Positions 1-13,000 of a DNA stretch of 64,000 nt are shown here, piece by piece. How positions within the stretch are numbered: position 1 is the first letter of the stretch; the number at the start of each line of letters is the position of its first letter. Position numbers and translations under genes: made by a program. Location: assembly GCA_949825065.1 (NCBI GenBank), contig OX463849.1, positions 1,426,001 to 1,490,000 of the forward strand. The letters run 5' to 3'. The notes beneath the pieces were generated by a model, which was not told the DNA's origin, ran no database searches, and saw nothing but the letters and a program-made list of their open reading frames with translations. The stretch is from Odontocerum albicorne. Its lineage: Eukaryota; Arthropoda; Insecta; Trichoptera; Odontoceridae.

Positions 1-740
1 GGTAATTTTCATTAATATTCATAGATCACTTCGAGAACTCTCTATTCTCTTTAATGTTATATTCTTAGAAAGCATAATTTTTAAATGTCTATTCCTCCAA
101 ATTTGGGTTTCGCAGCATGCGAGCAATAAACGATTTGATTACGTTTATTGAGAATACATAATATATACGAGAAGCACAATCAAGTAAACTTGAAATAATG
201 CTACCAGGGCCGACATGAGGCAGATGTAAAAGGTGTAGTTGCACCTAGCCCTGCGCTAAGTGAGGCCGCGCGTTCATGACAGATACATATAAAAAGGAGT
301 TTAACTAATATATTCGGTTCCAGCCCATTTCAAATAGGTAACTTCTAATTTATTATTATTGTTATATTCTGAAATGCTTACTATTTTTTGGTTGTCATTA
401 AATTGTGATTTGTAATACACTCGGAAAGTGGTGGAGCTCGTCCATTAAAAATATTCATGACTAATCTATTGTATACATCTATTAGTGATAATATTTTTTT
501 ATGAATTAAATAAAAAACGTTAAAATGGATGTTTTATGGATAAAAATATTTGGGCAATACTTGCCTGTTAATCACCCATACATCCATGTGGGTATATAAA
601 TAATTAAGAAAATTCCGCTCTCAAAATTTGCAGACAGCCTCACTTTTTCCAGGTCAGTCCTGAATACAAGTTATTCAAAAGAATTCAAATTTTATACATG
701 TCTTTCATAAGAACCTAGAAACTTTCTTAATACTCTGCAA

Positions 741-850
741 GTGTGTGTGTGTGTGTGTGTGCCTGTGTGGAAGTGTGTGTGTGTATGTGTGTGTGTGTGT
801 GTCTGTGTGGATGTGCGTGTGTTTGTGTGTACGTACGCGTGTGCGTGTTT
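741..850. repeat. (GT)n microsatellite
   Basis: An interrupted GT/TG dinucleotide tract. Open frames across it on both strands (Cys-Val or His-Thr runs) are products of the repeat and not genes. Confidence 0.95.
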
Positions 851-1057
851 GTTTTTCTCTACAGTGGGAGACATATTTGTAACGAGCTTCATCATATTGG
901 TTGACATTGGGTTATTTGTCAAAAGTAAATTTTCGTAAAAGGTCGACTACGAATAATTCAAAGAACACACAATATTGAATCTTAGGAAAGACGTTTATTC
1001 ACTTTGCTCGTTAATTTTTGAATAAAATAAATAAAACGTTTACTTTTTTTCTGTGGG

Positions 1058-1101
1058 TTCACAACCGGTTTCAAAGACCTCTGTCTTCCTCGTCAGGTGA
1101 A
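1058..1101 (-). ncRNA. Hammerhead-ribozyme-like motif
   Basis: Read on the minus strand, the order of parts is: TTCAC arm, CTGACGA core, a hairpin with AAGAC pairing GTCTT, GAAA core, a very short CCGG segment, then GTGAA, which pairs with the first arm. This matches the hammerhead layout (CUGANGA, stem II, GAAA, short stem III, stem I). Hammerheads with tiny stem III are known from Penelope-like retroelements. Folding was done by eye only; activity is an inference. Confidence 0.5.
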
Positions 1102-1816
1102 GATGTTAGACACAGGCTAGATTTAAAACCAGGGCCGACCTGGAAAATAGCGGGACTGGGGCAAAGCCAGAGCGCGGGTCTTCTTATTTTTTTTATTTAT
1201 AGCTACATCTACTCGTATGTAAAAGTGAAAAACAAGCCAAGTATTGCCCATTTGTTTTTTACCCATTTAAAATGTATTTATTTAACCAATAATATTTTCA
1301 TTAATGTAATATTGTAGATTGGTTGATTGGAAAAAAATGTTGTGTAGTAATAACCCCGCCAGATGTAACATTTTTAATCATTCACACAAAAGAATGAAAG
1401 TAAAACAAATAAATGTTTATATTGAACAACCTTCATCACTTTTCGAGTGTGTGAAAAATCACAATTGAATGACTCTCAAAAAGTATTTCAAAATATACAA
1501 ATAACAAAAATAAAAGGTCGCCTTATTGAGATATGCTGGAACCGAAATAATTACCTAAACTGTATTTTTACTGTCATGAGCGTTTAGTGCTGGGTGCGGT
1601 TGCACCTTTTGCACTTGCCTAAGGCTAGACCTGTTTAAAACTTGGATTTTTGTCAAATGTTCCGTTGTGGAAGAATGTCTAATATGCCTCCGGACACGTC
1701 ACAGGTATATAATATTTGTCTAGAGCTATACCATATATCTCAACCAAGGGATAGACTGCACTTGCGGTTGCAATTTTTCGTGATATTTCTCTTTGTTATT
1801 GATTCAGAGTTCCATT

Positions 1817-1824
1817 TACGAGTA
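1817..1824 (+). other. TACGAGTA insertion site (6 bp relative to duplicate)
   Basis: Here the sequence is CATT-TACGAGTA-TGTTGCC. The duplicate copy at 63651-63664 reads CATT-TA-TGTTGCC. All bases around the site agree, so one copy gained (or lost) exactly CGAGTA at a TA. Confidence 0.85.
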
Positions 1825-1861
1825 TGTTGCCAATCAAAAATCATTTGAATTAAATTACATA

Positions 1862-2811
1862 CAAGGCGCGTCCAGAAAGTAAATAACGATTGCGCACCAC
1901 ACCCTGAGCCGTTCCCCCCACCGCGATAGTATGCGCGCCAGTTAGCTCCTTCCCTAGCTTCAGTGCGAGCCGAGTTTTATTGCTGAACGGTCGTGCGTCA
2001 TTGTTCTGTAACCATTCAAAATGGGTGCACCCATCGAAAATCCCGCCAAATGTGAAATGCGTAGTGTCATTCGTTTTCTGAATGCACAAAATGTTCGGCC
2101 TATCGAAATTTATAGGCAACTTTAAGCACAGTACATGAATCTTTCCCACAAATTTGACGATCGCTCCTACATGAAATAGTGACAGAGCACATTGGCTACA
2201 AAAAAATGTGTGCTCGGAAAAGAAAAATCGAAACTCAACACTAGAAAAGTGATGGCAACAGTTTTTTGGGACCGAAAGGGTTTGATCCACGTGGAGTTTA
2301 TGGCAAGAGGACACACAATAAACTCAGAGGCCTATTGTGAAACTCTTCAACGACTTAGACGCGCCATCCAAAACCAGAGATGTGGAATGTTGTCGGGAAA
2401 GGTGGTTTTGATTCGTGACAATGCGAGGTCTAATGCATCAGCACGAACACAGCGAGAACTTCAACGTCTTAAGTGGGAAGTTTTTGGACATCCTCCTTAC
2501 AGCCCTGACTTGGCACCGAGTGATTTTCACTTATTCCCGAAACTAAAGGAATTTTTGGGTGGAAAACAGTTCGCAAACGATGAAGACCTCAAACAAGGAG
2601 TGACATCCTGGCTCGAATCTTTGGCGGTAGAAGAGTATAACATCGGAATTGAAAAATTGGTTCCACATTACAATAAATGCCTTGACAGCTATGGCGACTA
2701 CATTGAAAAATAGAGTAAGGTACTGTGAATTTGTAAATAAAGTTTTGTGATGATATCTTTAATTTTTATTTAGTTATGCCACAACGTTCTTTACTTTCTG
2801 AACGCCCTTCG
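1862..2811 (+). mobile_element. mariner-family transposon, copy A
   Basis: A 950-bp element flanked by TA on both sides (1860-1861 and 2812-2813). Its imperfect inverted ends are CAAGGCGCGTCCAGAAAGTA on the left and, inverted, CGAAGGGCGTTCAGAAAGTA on the right. It contains a damaged transposase (2021-2713). A second copy at the same relative place starts at 63696 and shares the same internal damage. Confidence 0.9.
2021..2713 (+). pseudogene. mariner transposase, internally deleted
   Basis: The N-terminal part (from ATG 2021) reads like the mariner DNA-binding region (PIENPAKCE, RFLNAQNVRPIEIYRQL) and hits a TAA near 2123. An in-frame gap region follows. The catalytic part, 2192-2713, is open for 173 codons. 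Visible catalytic residues are the first Asp in VFWDRKG, the second in LIRDNARSN and the third in LAPSDFHLF. There are 34 residues between the second and third, the DD34D signature of mariner. The HPPYSPDLAPSD block is diagnostic. Loss of the N-terminal to catalytic junction means it should not make active enzyme. The same TAA is present in the copy at 63.9 kb. Confidence 0.85.
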
Positions 2812-2889
2812 TATGTATCAAAGGTTTCGTCTAGAACTGAACTATGTGGAATTCCACCTTTAAAAAACCATGATATTTCGAAATTTTAC

Positions 2890-2990
2890 TATTAACACTT
2901 ATAGTTAAGGCATTAACATTGTGGAGGTTTAAAGACATTGTAATTTGTTTTATCAAAACACTGTTTATTCTTATCACTATAGATAGAGGA
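2890..2990 (+). repeat. Penelope-like terminal fragment
   Basis: Matches the outer end of the family seen complete at 49955-50640: GTTAAGGCATTAAC, then GTGGAGGTTTAAAGAC, then ATCAAAACACTGTTTATTC. It breaks off before the ACCGGTTTCAAGG part. Confidence 0.6.
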
Positions 2991-3355
2991 GGATCTAAAT
3001 AAATAAATATAGATTTATCGATAGCAACATATACGTGTATATCCTGAAATTACATATATATTTCGGGATAATGGAGAAGATAATACTTTTAAGAGAGAAA
3101 CTATCAAAAGGTCTGGGCTCATCTCATAACATCCCTCTAGTCGAGATACGAGCAATAGAGAGCAAACCCAGGACATCAGAAATTTTCAGCTCACACCCTA
3201 CCATAAAAAGAGGTGCATGGTTTCACGGGAACTGTAATTAAAGATATATACATAGTATTTGCGCTGCCCCTTTCATGCATGACCTGTTAAGATTTTTTTA
3301 TTTTTTACCTTATAAGCGCTTTACTCTACTTAATTTGAGGAACAGCACCATGATC

Positions 3356-3485
3356 TATCTCAAAGCGAAATGGTATTTTTTTACGTGTGACTTCCACTCG
3401 GAGGTTTCGGGTTCAATTCCCAATGGTATCCGAAAAAAAATTAGTTAAGGGTACAAATCTGGTAAAATGGTTCGTTTGGTAACAA
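3356..3485 (+). repeat. tRNA-derived SINE fragment
   Basis: A B-box-like GGGTTCAATTCCC is preceded by a head related to the other SINEs here and followed by the body word GTATCC and an A run. It lacks the NGGTTGGTTGG tail. Confidence 0.5.
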
Positions 3486-3859
3486 CACGCTAAGAAAGTG
3501 CGAATGCTGTTGTTGCCTCGTTGTTGCGGTAGTATTGCTAGTACGTACGATTACAAACAACCATGCCTACTCCAATAGTTCCAGAAGCTGAAGACAATCT
3601 TGTCTTCTAACCAAGTTCTTCAATATGTCTGCAACACCTACTGGGATAAATTGAAGGGTGCGATACGAGTGAATGAATGTGGTCCTTAAGGTTGACATAA
3701 AACCTGCCCCTCGCAATGGTTTTCTTATTATTATCATATATATATTTTTTAAAGTCATCGAGGCACCTTTGGAATGGTTCACTGTCAATCATTACTAAAC
3801 AGCAACCAGGAACGAATCATTAATAGCTTTGGTTACAAATGCTCCATTTATATTTCCAG

Positions 3860-4096
3860 GTCGCCTAAAGTATCTGACCCTCACGGAGGCAAGCCGAGTA
3901 TGGATGCCCGATCTGTTCTTCTCCAACGAGAAGGAGGGCCACTTCCACAATATTATCATGCCAAACGTGTACATCCGCATCTTCCCCTATGGCTCCGTGC
4001 TCTACAGCATCCGAATCTCGCTCACGCTCTCCTGCCCCATGAACCTCAAGTTATACCCTCTGGATCGGCAGGTGTGCAGTCTCAGGATGGCCAGCT
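3860..4096 (+). CDS. GluCl: GluCl copy A exon: ligand-binding domain, first cys-loop
   Basis: 237 bp. The acceptor is TTTCCAG|GTCGCC and the donor AGCT|GTAAGT. It completes a Gly begun in the previous exon and ends after the first base of a Tyr codon. It encodes [20 protein letters not shown], then [31 protein letters not shown] and the cys-loop [15 protein letters not shown]. The motif [11 protein letters not shown] is nearly invariant in insect GluCl. FPYGS stands where I recall FPNGS in the fly channel, which would remove an N-glycosylation sequon. Confidence 0.95.
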
Positions 4097-7000
4097 GTAA
4101 GTATCAAGTGATCTCTAATATTATACATGAAATAAAGTGTCTCGAAATTAGGTCAACTTCGAATGAAGGAGTTAAGTCCCTCAAGGAGTTAAGTCTGGTT
4201 TGTCATAAAGGCCTTACAATGATAATCTTCTATTTCTAGTTTATAAGACACCATCTTCCAGTCCGGGGTTTGCGCTTTTGATTCCCAGTGGTATCCAAAT
4301 TTTATTTAAAAAAAGTTTCCTGTCTGATTATCACTGAAGGCTTATTTAACAGCTTTGTGATTTGTTAAACGGGATTTCCACGTGGCTATAAATCCGCCAA
4401 TCCGTGGCTAAAAATACTCTAGACAACGAAATTGTAATACAATATAATATAGATGACCTCCGAGGTAAGACACTTGTCTCCCAGCCTGGAGGTTGCGGGT
4501 TCAATTCCCGTTGGAATCCAGACTTTAAAAAAAAAGGGTTCCGGTCTAGTTTTCATTTAAGGTATCTTTAACATATGTTTGGTTGGTTAAAAGATATTGC
4601 CACATGGCAATAAGCCCACTAGGCTGTACTGTATATAATGAAAGTGTAAAACAATACAATATGTTTTTTGTGTGAAATTCTTTTGGAGTATTGTACTACA
4701 TAGTTTGCCTGGTGAAGTTGAATACATACAAGCCCTGAAGATGTATTGTACCACATAGTTTGCCTGGTGAAGTTGAATACATACATGCCCTGAAGATGTA
4801 TTGTACCACATAGTTAGCCTGGTGAAGTTGAATACATACAAGCCCTGAAGATGAAAAATATAACGCTTTTGAAACGTTAACATTGTAAGCCAAATCACGC
4901 GGTACAACACTTCAAAAAACCTCCTACTACAAATAGCTGAGTATGCTCTGAAATTTACAATTTAAAAATTTGATCGAAATTTTTGGACTGTCGAATAGAT
5001 TTGTCTGTTGGCCTTTCCAGTTCACCGCTCCTCTTTTTTAACGTCGTCCTTTACTGTCCATGCAATGAGACTCTGGAATCAGTTACAAACCAATATAAGA
5101 CTCACTCCGTCCTTGGCATGCTTTAAGAAGCGACTGAAAAAACTTAATTTCTAGTTAGTAAAATAACGTGTTTCATTCCTGATTTTTATTTACCTTTGCT
5201 CTCCACCATCCCTTCCTTTTCTTTTGATTGATGATATCTCACTTTATATGAAAAATAATGTTCGGGTGATTGTCCGTCTTTGTGGGGTTCGTGGGCATAC
5301 TCACGTATGTATATATGGATTTCGTGGGGATGGATGGTCATTTGAATGATTTATGCGACCAAGTAACTTGCTTCATTTACTTTTGTCTGGTTGGTTGGAA
5401 GAGATTGCCGTCTGGTAATAAGCCCGTCAGATTGTATTTGCAATAAAAGTGATAAACAAATAAAAATTATTAAATTTTTTTACGTAATCAATTCATGAAA
5501 ATATCGCTTTTATATGCGATAAAATTTTGTAGCTTATCTAACGATCTAAAGTGCCTACATATTTTACTTGTTGAGGTACTAGGATGAAGCCGTTATATTT
5601 TAAAGTACTACTGCTTTACTTTCTTCTTCCTGGCACTGTCCCAACTCATTGCCTAGGTAGGCTGTTGGGGTCAGCTCTTCTCGTTCTCAGGCTGTATATT
5701 CTTCGGTTCTGGGTGTCGCTTTCATCTAGGCCGTTTCTCTCCAGGATTTTGGAGCATTGACTTATTCAGGAGTTCTTTGGTCTTCCTCTGGATGGCTGTC
5801 GAGGAAGATCCACAGACATTGCCTGATTTACCGTATGGTCTGGTGGTCTCCGTCTTATGTACCCGTACCATCTCAGCTGTCGCTCTTCCAGCTTCCTGTT
5901 TATGTCAGTGACTCTTAATTCTATATTTTAGTGATAGTCCTACCGACCACCTAAGCATTCGCATTTCTGCTGTTTCAAGTTGCCTCGAGTAGGAGCTGTA
6001 CATAGTCCAGCATTCCGAGCCATACATAATTGTGGGTCTAACGATAGTCTGGTATCTCTTTTTTTAGTTTTATAGGCATTTTGGGGTCACACAAGACTCT
6101 TGTTACCGATCTGAATTTCATTTCGTAGTATTGAATAACATCGATAATATACATTGCTTAATATAATATACCCATATTGACTGACAGACGGCTGGACGAC
6201 CGACGACCTGGTGTTCCTGTGGAAGGAGGGGGATCCCGTGCAGGTGGTGAAAAACTTACACCTACCACGCTTCACGTTGGAGAAGTTCCTCACGGACTAC
6301 TGCAACAGCAAGACCAACACCGGTGAGTATACACACACACCTTTACTTCTTATCCTTCATCTAAGTTGCTGTGTCTGGAGTGACTCTCTCGACAGGTTGA
6401 CCCCTAACTAGGGCTTCTATTTAACCGCCTAATTTAACTTACCGGTTTTCGGTTATTTTTACATTCAATTAACCGGTTAACTTAATTTGACCTGTTTACT
6501 GTATTTGACCGGTTAACTGTATTTGACCGGTTGATCTGGTTTAACCGGTTATGAAAAAGTATTTTTTTTAAGAAGACATCATTTTTTTATGATACAAATT
6601 TTTCTCTTTTTAAATTACTATTTCTATGGTCAATTCACTCGTATTAAGAAAATTGGAATAGCTTCTTGGCAGTCGAGGGATTTGAACACGCAACCCATAG
6701 CACTCAAGTCCACAACTGGATCTACTCTGTCGCAGAGCTTCTCTTCCGTACTCGGCATTATTTATTGATGGTTTACAGTCTCGTTATGTATTATAAATTG
6801 GACAAATATATTATTTTTATCTAATGTAGTTGAGTAAACAAATAATAAAACCACTTCTTGAATTATACCAGCGGCGGCTGGCCCCGAGGTGCGCTGGTGT
6901 GCTGACCACCAACGCACCTCGAGACGCTGAGCGAATATGAAATATCACTGTCTCACGGTTTACTGTATGTCTCTGTCTGCCCTATATGAATTAGCGTTTC

Positions 7001-10000
7001 CGTCCGGTGCGTATTGGAGATCGCTCCGGTAGTATTGGCAAACTTGGCCGGTCTATTTGAAAGGAATATTTTTTTAAATTTTACTTCAATTTTCTTTTTT
7101 AATTTTCACTTAAATAAAATTCCTCGTACTAATTGTCAGTATTCTTATACATATTTAATCTATACAAATATATAACATTTTTGGAAGTCATGTTTGCGAA
7201 TATATCATTTAATTATTTCTCCGGTTCAGCGCACCAGCGCACCCCCAGACCAGCCGCAGCTGATTATTACAACAATTTAATTACATCTATCAAAACAGTA
7301 TTAATATTAATGATTAAATAAACACTTTTTGATAAAAAATAAAATTTCGTTATTTTTTTTCCAAACCTCGTATATGCTAAATAACCAGATGGTGGTCTTG
7401 TTAGCAACAATGGTGTCTCTCAACATCCCTTATTTACTGTTGGGCTATTTACGAAGCGCTCTTGAGGTGGTCGTAATGATCAGAAAACAACGCTATACCA
7501 AATCATCTATCAAAAATATTAACCTTTAAATCATTTCATTTTGGGTGTTATTTAGAACATTCAATAATTTGTGTTAATGTAACAGCTCAATCCCTTTTAT
7601 ACCGAAAATTGTTATACTAACGAAAATTGTTATACTAACTATAAAATCAACTCCTCTATAATTCGTATGCAAAGACTTGAAAACGAGTTTTGCAACAATT
7701 TAGATATCTTTAATATAAGTATATATAGTATTCGCCAGAATATTACAACAATATTTAGAAATAGCTACTAACTCTGTGCTCTCCTTTATTAATATAAATA
7801 CCAAATATTAAGGACAATATTTTGCCTCTGGAGTTGAGTAACCCTGCATCAACATATGTGAACCTTTTAATTCTGCAAAGCAACTTGCATCTCGTTCCAC
7901 TAATGAGGTCATGTGTTTTCTATATTTCAATATATATCCATAAAATTCCCACAAAATTCTCAAAGGTTATTAAATAATTTTAAAACGATGACTTTAACTT
8001 ATTCTACTGCTTTTTGTATCTTCATGTTAGTTTAAGATAAATTTGTATTATTTGTCAATAAATTTAAGTACTTGTATAACCTGTCACATGTTCATTTGTA
8101 TATAAAGACACTGTTGTGTCGTTAATAAAATAAAATAAAAAATAAAAAAAATAATATTTTTTCAAATGGGCATTCCACCCAAACTAGAATGATTTGTGCC
8201 ACCAAATTAAATTTAATAAAACCCATTTAAAAAAATGACATTTCTAGATAATTCAAAGTTTCAACTGATTAAGCCTTCAAAATTGAACAATCGATCTTGA
8301 AATGGAAAAGTTCCTCGAAGAAACGCAACATTCATTATTTATACACATTTTTAAAGTTATTTTTGTCAGGGATTTATACATGTTTCTTACACTCTTTTTT
8401 TATTGTACAAAATAGATAATAATAATTATAATAAAAGGACAATTTATAGCACCGTTTAATTCTTCCTTCCCTGTGATGTGTAACTAGTACAGATTGCTTC
8501 TAAAAACTTTAATATCTCTCTATAAATATAATAAATGCTGTGTTCAGATTTTAGGTATTTCTCTGTAATACATTTACGCATTGAATGAAAAAAATAATAT
8601 TATAGTTCGGAAATTCTAGGATGAGTCCTGTGACAGCTCACAAATTTGCCCCAATACAACCTTGTAACGATGTTCAGTAACTTTAATTTATTTATTTATT
8701 TATTTGTTATTACACATGACAAGAAATATACACAATTTGAGAAAAAACAACAGGTAATTTGATTTGGACATATAATTTAAATGGATCTGGGTTTGTTGCC
8801 TTTCATTTGTCGTATCCCCAGTAAACTAGGCTTTTGCCTGTATCTCACTGAGGATATTTAGCATGAAAAAATAAATCGATGCTTCTTTCCGATTTTTGAT
8901 AACACAAAAAAACCCCGTTTATTTATTTAATTATTTTATAAACTTTAATATAAGCCTCAATTCTAATAAATAGCAAGTTATTTAATTAGCACTTATCGGC
9001 CACATCAGACATATTTTGTGAAAATCGGGAATAAATTCCCCAATACAATCAAACGTGTGCCAGTGTGTGACTTGGGTATATTCATTCTAAAAAAACCTAT
9101 GGGTGAGGAAGCGACGCTATTCACGTTTCACTCTCACTCTACTTTGGTTTATGGGAACGCAAAAAATAGAATCTCAGTTCGCTCGTTTCTCTTGCTTCAG
9201 TAGCTCGCGGGCATTCGTTTGAAGTGGTCGCTTTGCCCGTTTTGTGAACGTCGGCCGATATTTTTTTTTCATGTTTTCAGCAATTAAATTTCAATTATTA
9301 TCCCTTTTGACTTCAAATTTGATTAATTTTAGCGATTGGCTATGAATATTCTTATTTTTCCGATTTTAAATCGTTCATTTTTACATGTGTATTGAATACA
9401 CAGCACAGGAACGCGCGGATTTTTTTAACACAGGAAGAGAAAGGTTAAAGAACTGACTCACCTTATGGGTGCTCAGGATTCGAACCTTATAATTTGCAAA
9501 TAACTTTAATGTACTGGACAATTATTTACGCCACAGTGAATTAGAATTGGTGTCGGTGCCATATTCACGAACTCAGCGTCACCACTCGTGCACGGAAAGA
9601 CCTTGTTGAATAAATTTTCTGATATCGATATCTACCATATCTCGGTGGACATATTTTGGACAGAGCTCTTTAAAAAAATTTGTAGACATAATTGAATCAC
9701 TTCATAGGGTACCATTGTTCCTATTTTTTTTATTTTTTTTAGAAAAGCCTCTTCTGCATTTATTGTACCCCTCAATACTAAACCAATCATTATTTTTCCC
9801 AAATAATTAATATCACTCTGCAGCCTACTAGTAATTTATACCCCATGAGTATATATACCATGTACTGAATACGTTTAACCCCTAAATTTAAATTCCCTTT
9901 CATTAGGAAGGATGTGTTTATTTCTTTCTGAAGGCTCTATAACATTCTCAGTTCTCGCCCCTCACGAAACTCCACTTTTCGCAGTTTATAACATAATAAC

Positions 10001-13000
10001 TGTGTTTTTTTTTTACAAACAGGGCCTTTGCTTCTGTCATTGTAATAAGCACTGTGCACACGTGCGGCCAATTCTAAGGGCGGTCGAATTCCACCCTACG
10101 ATCATTCATGTTATCTTTCATAAAAAAATTACAAAATATTCTTCGAAAGCTAAAAATACAACCTAAAGATCTATACCCCTTTCAATCAACTAAGATTATA
10201 ACAAAACGAAGTTCACGACAATTAAAATAATATATTGTTTATAGTTAGGTATCAACGTTGTGGAGGTTTAAAAACATTGTATTTTGTTTTATCAAACACT
10301 GTTTATTCCACTTTTTGTAACGGTATAACCCTACCGGTTTCAAGGTGCACACCTCATCTTCAGGGGAGCACAAAGAAGACTGAATTCTGTTCGAACTGGT
10401 ACCGATATAACATTCTGAATTCTTCCAAATCAAGTCGGGAAAGATTGTTGTCTTTATTTTGACCGGATCTTAAGTGTTAAGAAAAATGAATGTGCCTTCT
10501 TATCGAATTATATAAAGACGCGGTTTCAGGATTTTCAGCGGTGGCACCACCCCTAGCGAGGCTCTGCTCTTCATATGCATATCATGTGGCCGAGAACGGA
10601 AATTACCTTTTGATTGAATGTTTCTCACTTTTAGCAAGTATTAAGATTAGCCCCGCTAGAACACATTAAGGGTCGCTATTAACGGGGTATATTTCACCAT
10701 TTACACCTCTAATTTGCGGCTATAATCGTACATCAAACACATGTTGTTTTATTACATGACTTCATTCGATAATTATTGTATAGAACACACGCGGAAGGGA
10801 AGTTTTGTTTTCTAAGTTATTAGACCGCTTTATTTATCGAATATTTGATAGAGATATCTTTTAGCTTACCTGCTATTCAATATTTTCTTAATGAAAGTTG
10901 AAAAGTTTTCACTTAAAATCTCTTGAATATCTTTCTGGTTGGTTGGAAGGGATTGTCAGAGGACAATAAGTCCACCAGGTTGTACCGTATACAACGAAAG
11001 TGTAATACAACACGGTTTTTAAATATATGTATACATATGAATACATCACGCCGTTTCCTTGTCGGGGTAATACTATGGTTTATTTATTTACTATACTCAA
11101 TAAAATGTAGGACGGTCCCTGTGACGTTTGAAATGTCATGTCTCAAAGGGATGGGGTAAAATTGTTTTTTTTACAAATCGAACCGTTTTTTTTATAAATA
11201 GAAAAATTGTTTTTCTCTAAACTGACATTTTAATTCCTAATTTTCATTGAACTGACTTTCTAATGTATTGTATGATTTGTATCTATCTTTAAATAGATCA
11301 GGATCCACTATGAATTAATACTAATTACGAACATTTAATTTTAGGTATAAAGAAATCGAAAATCCAATTATCGTATACCCCATCCCTAGCCAGTGCAGAC
11401 TAACGTAGTGACTTGACAAACGTCACCAAATATTATTTGATTTTAACAAACTGCCACATTTTTGCTAATTTGTAACAAGATGTATTAATTTGTCATTATT
11501 GTTAGTTTTATTTAATGGATTTACCTAAATAACTCGCTATTTATTAGAATCGAGACTTATATCAATGTTGATAAAATAATTAAAATTACTGAACATCGTT
11601 ACAAGGTTGTATTGGGGCAAATTTGTGAGCTGTCACAGGGACCATACTACATTTTCTCTAGTATAACTGAAAAGTTTGTCAAAGAATATGCGAAAACAAT
11701 TCCTATATACTTATTAATTGTTACACCCATCCTACCCCAGCACGTCATGTCCTTTACATCTCAGACATCCTCTTTTCCTTACTTCCCTCCACTCATCCAT
11801 ATATATTTTCTAAATCATCCTATCCTCACTCATCTCTCTCACATCCACATTGTTTCTTTATTGCGACATTTATAACTTTATGAATCAATCTTTTCTCACA
11901 CATCATTCTCAACAATTGCATCTTAACTGCAATATAAATTATATTTTGTAATACTATCGTATCACTATCGTAATTTTTAAATTATGATTTTTCAAAATAG
12001 TGCATTCCAAATGGTGCTCAAAACGTTGTCCTGTACACCGTGTTAAAAATCAAATTCCACGAATCCTGTGCGCGGCACAATTTCGACGTTTTTAAATTTC
12101 TAAGTTTAAACGCGTATTTTGTTTAGAACCACTGATATTTGATTACACCACCAAGTAAACATGACATTCAAGTTATTTTCTGATAATAAATAAGTCATTA
12201 CTCTTAAGGAGACTCATTAAATAAAGGAGATATACTAAACATTACGTAAAATACACAAAGGAATGCTACAGATCAGATCACAGGCGTTTGTGCTTCCCGC
12301 GAGGAACACGTTAATTCATTGATCCGTAGCAAACTAGAAAGCAATGCTTGCATTTGGAGCCCGGTGGGGGTGCAGAACTCACTCATGGTGGAGAAGGTAC
12401 AATAAAATATCTACGATATCTCTATATGAGTGAGTTCGGTGTCTATCCATGGCTTTATCCTCCTCAGATTCTGCTGGGCATGCTCGGGTATAACTCCTTG
12501 AGCGTAAGAAGAGATCTGCGTCTCCTGGTATACGTTGTCAAACTCGTTAGAGTAGTTGTGAGCTGCCCTGCATTACTACAAAGATTAACGTTAAATGTTC
12601 CTAATAATTACCATACACTAGACTGCGCCGGCAAGAACTGTTCTCAATAATATGCGCAAGAACGGGTCTTCCAGGCGCTATGCCTGCTGGAAGGGCCTTA
12701 ACTCTTCTGAACGGGGCGGGCTGCTTCGGATATTGACATATTTCATATCACATTACCAAAAGCAAAAGTTAATTATCTTCTAAGATTGAGCGCGTTAGAA
12801 AGCACTCATCAACGTACTTAAGTGACTTTGAATATATGTGTATGTTTGTGTGTGTATATACAGGGTGTCCCATACCTCAACGTCAAGCTAACGAACTAGC
12901 TAGTTCATGTCAAAATTTGAATTGGTGACACTAGCTGTCTAACTCTAACTCGTTCATGCGCAGTATCGTTTGTCTCGCTCAAATTTATTGAATTTAATCT

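Larger units (their letters stand above)
205..1633. mobile_element. Non-autonomous hAT-like element with long inverted ends
   Basis: The left end (205 to about 280, starting CAGGGCCGACATGAGGC) is an imperfect inverted repeat of the right end (about 1570-1633, reading inward CAGGTCTAGCCTTAGGC). Ends starting CAGGG are typical of hAT transposons. A second CAGGGCCGAC start lies near 1131, so elements may be nested. No matching 8-bp target duplication is visible and no transposase is encoded. A shortened version sits at about 63083-63477. Confidence 0.5.
1..1861. repeat. Segmental duplicate block, copy A (inside GluCl intron)
   Basis: This block is collinear with 62878-63695. In the first 300 aligned bases I count 12 mismatches and no gap. 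After that, this copy holds about 850 bases (roughly 306-1151) and a shorter stretch near 1440-1590 that the other copy lacks. Both copies end at the same mariner insertion. In each GluCl copy the block falls in the intron between the exon ending KFIEFG and the exon starting RLKYLTL, so it looks like a duplicated intron segment and not a single dispersed repeat. Confidence 0.8.

Noticed and set aside
741..938. Open frames across the GT tract on both strands
   Set aside because: Pure products of a dinucleotide repeat (Cys-Val or His-Thr runs), no other support.
12348..12650. 100-codon open frame
   Set aside because: No recognisable domain, no splice context linking it to GluCl, and composition like its surroundings.
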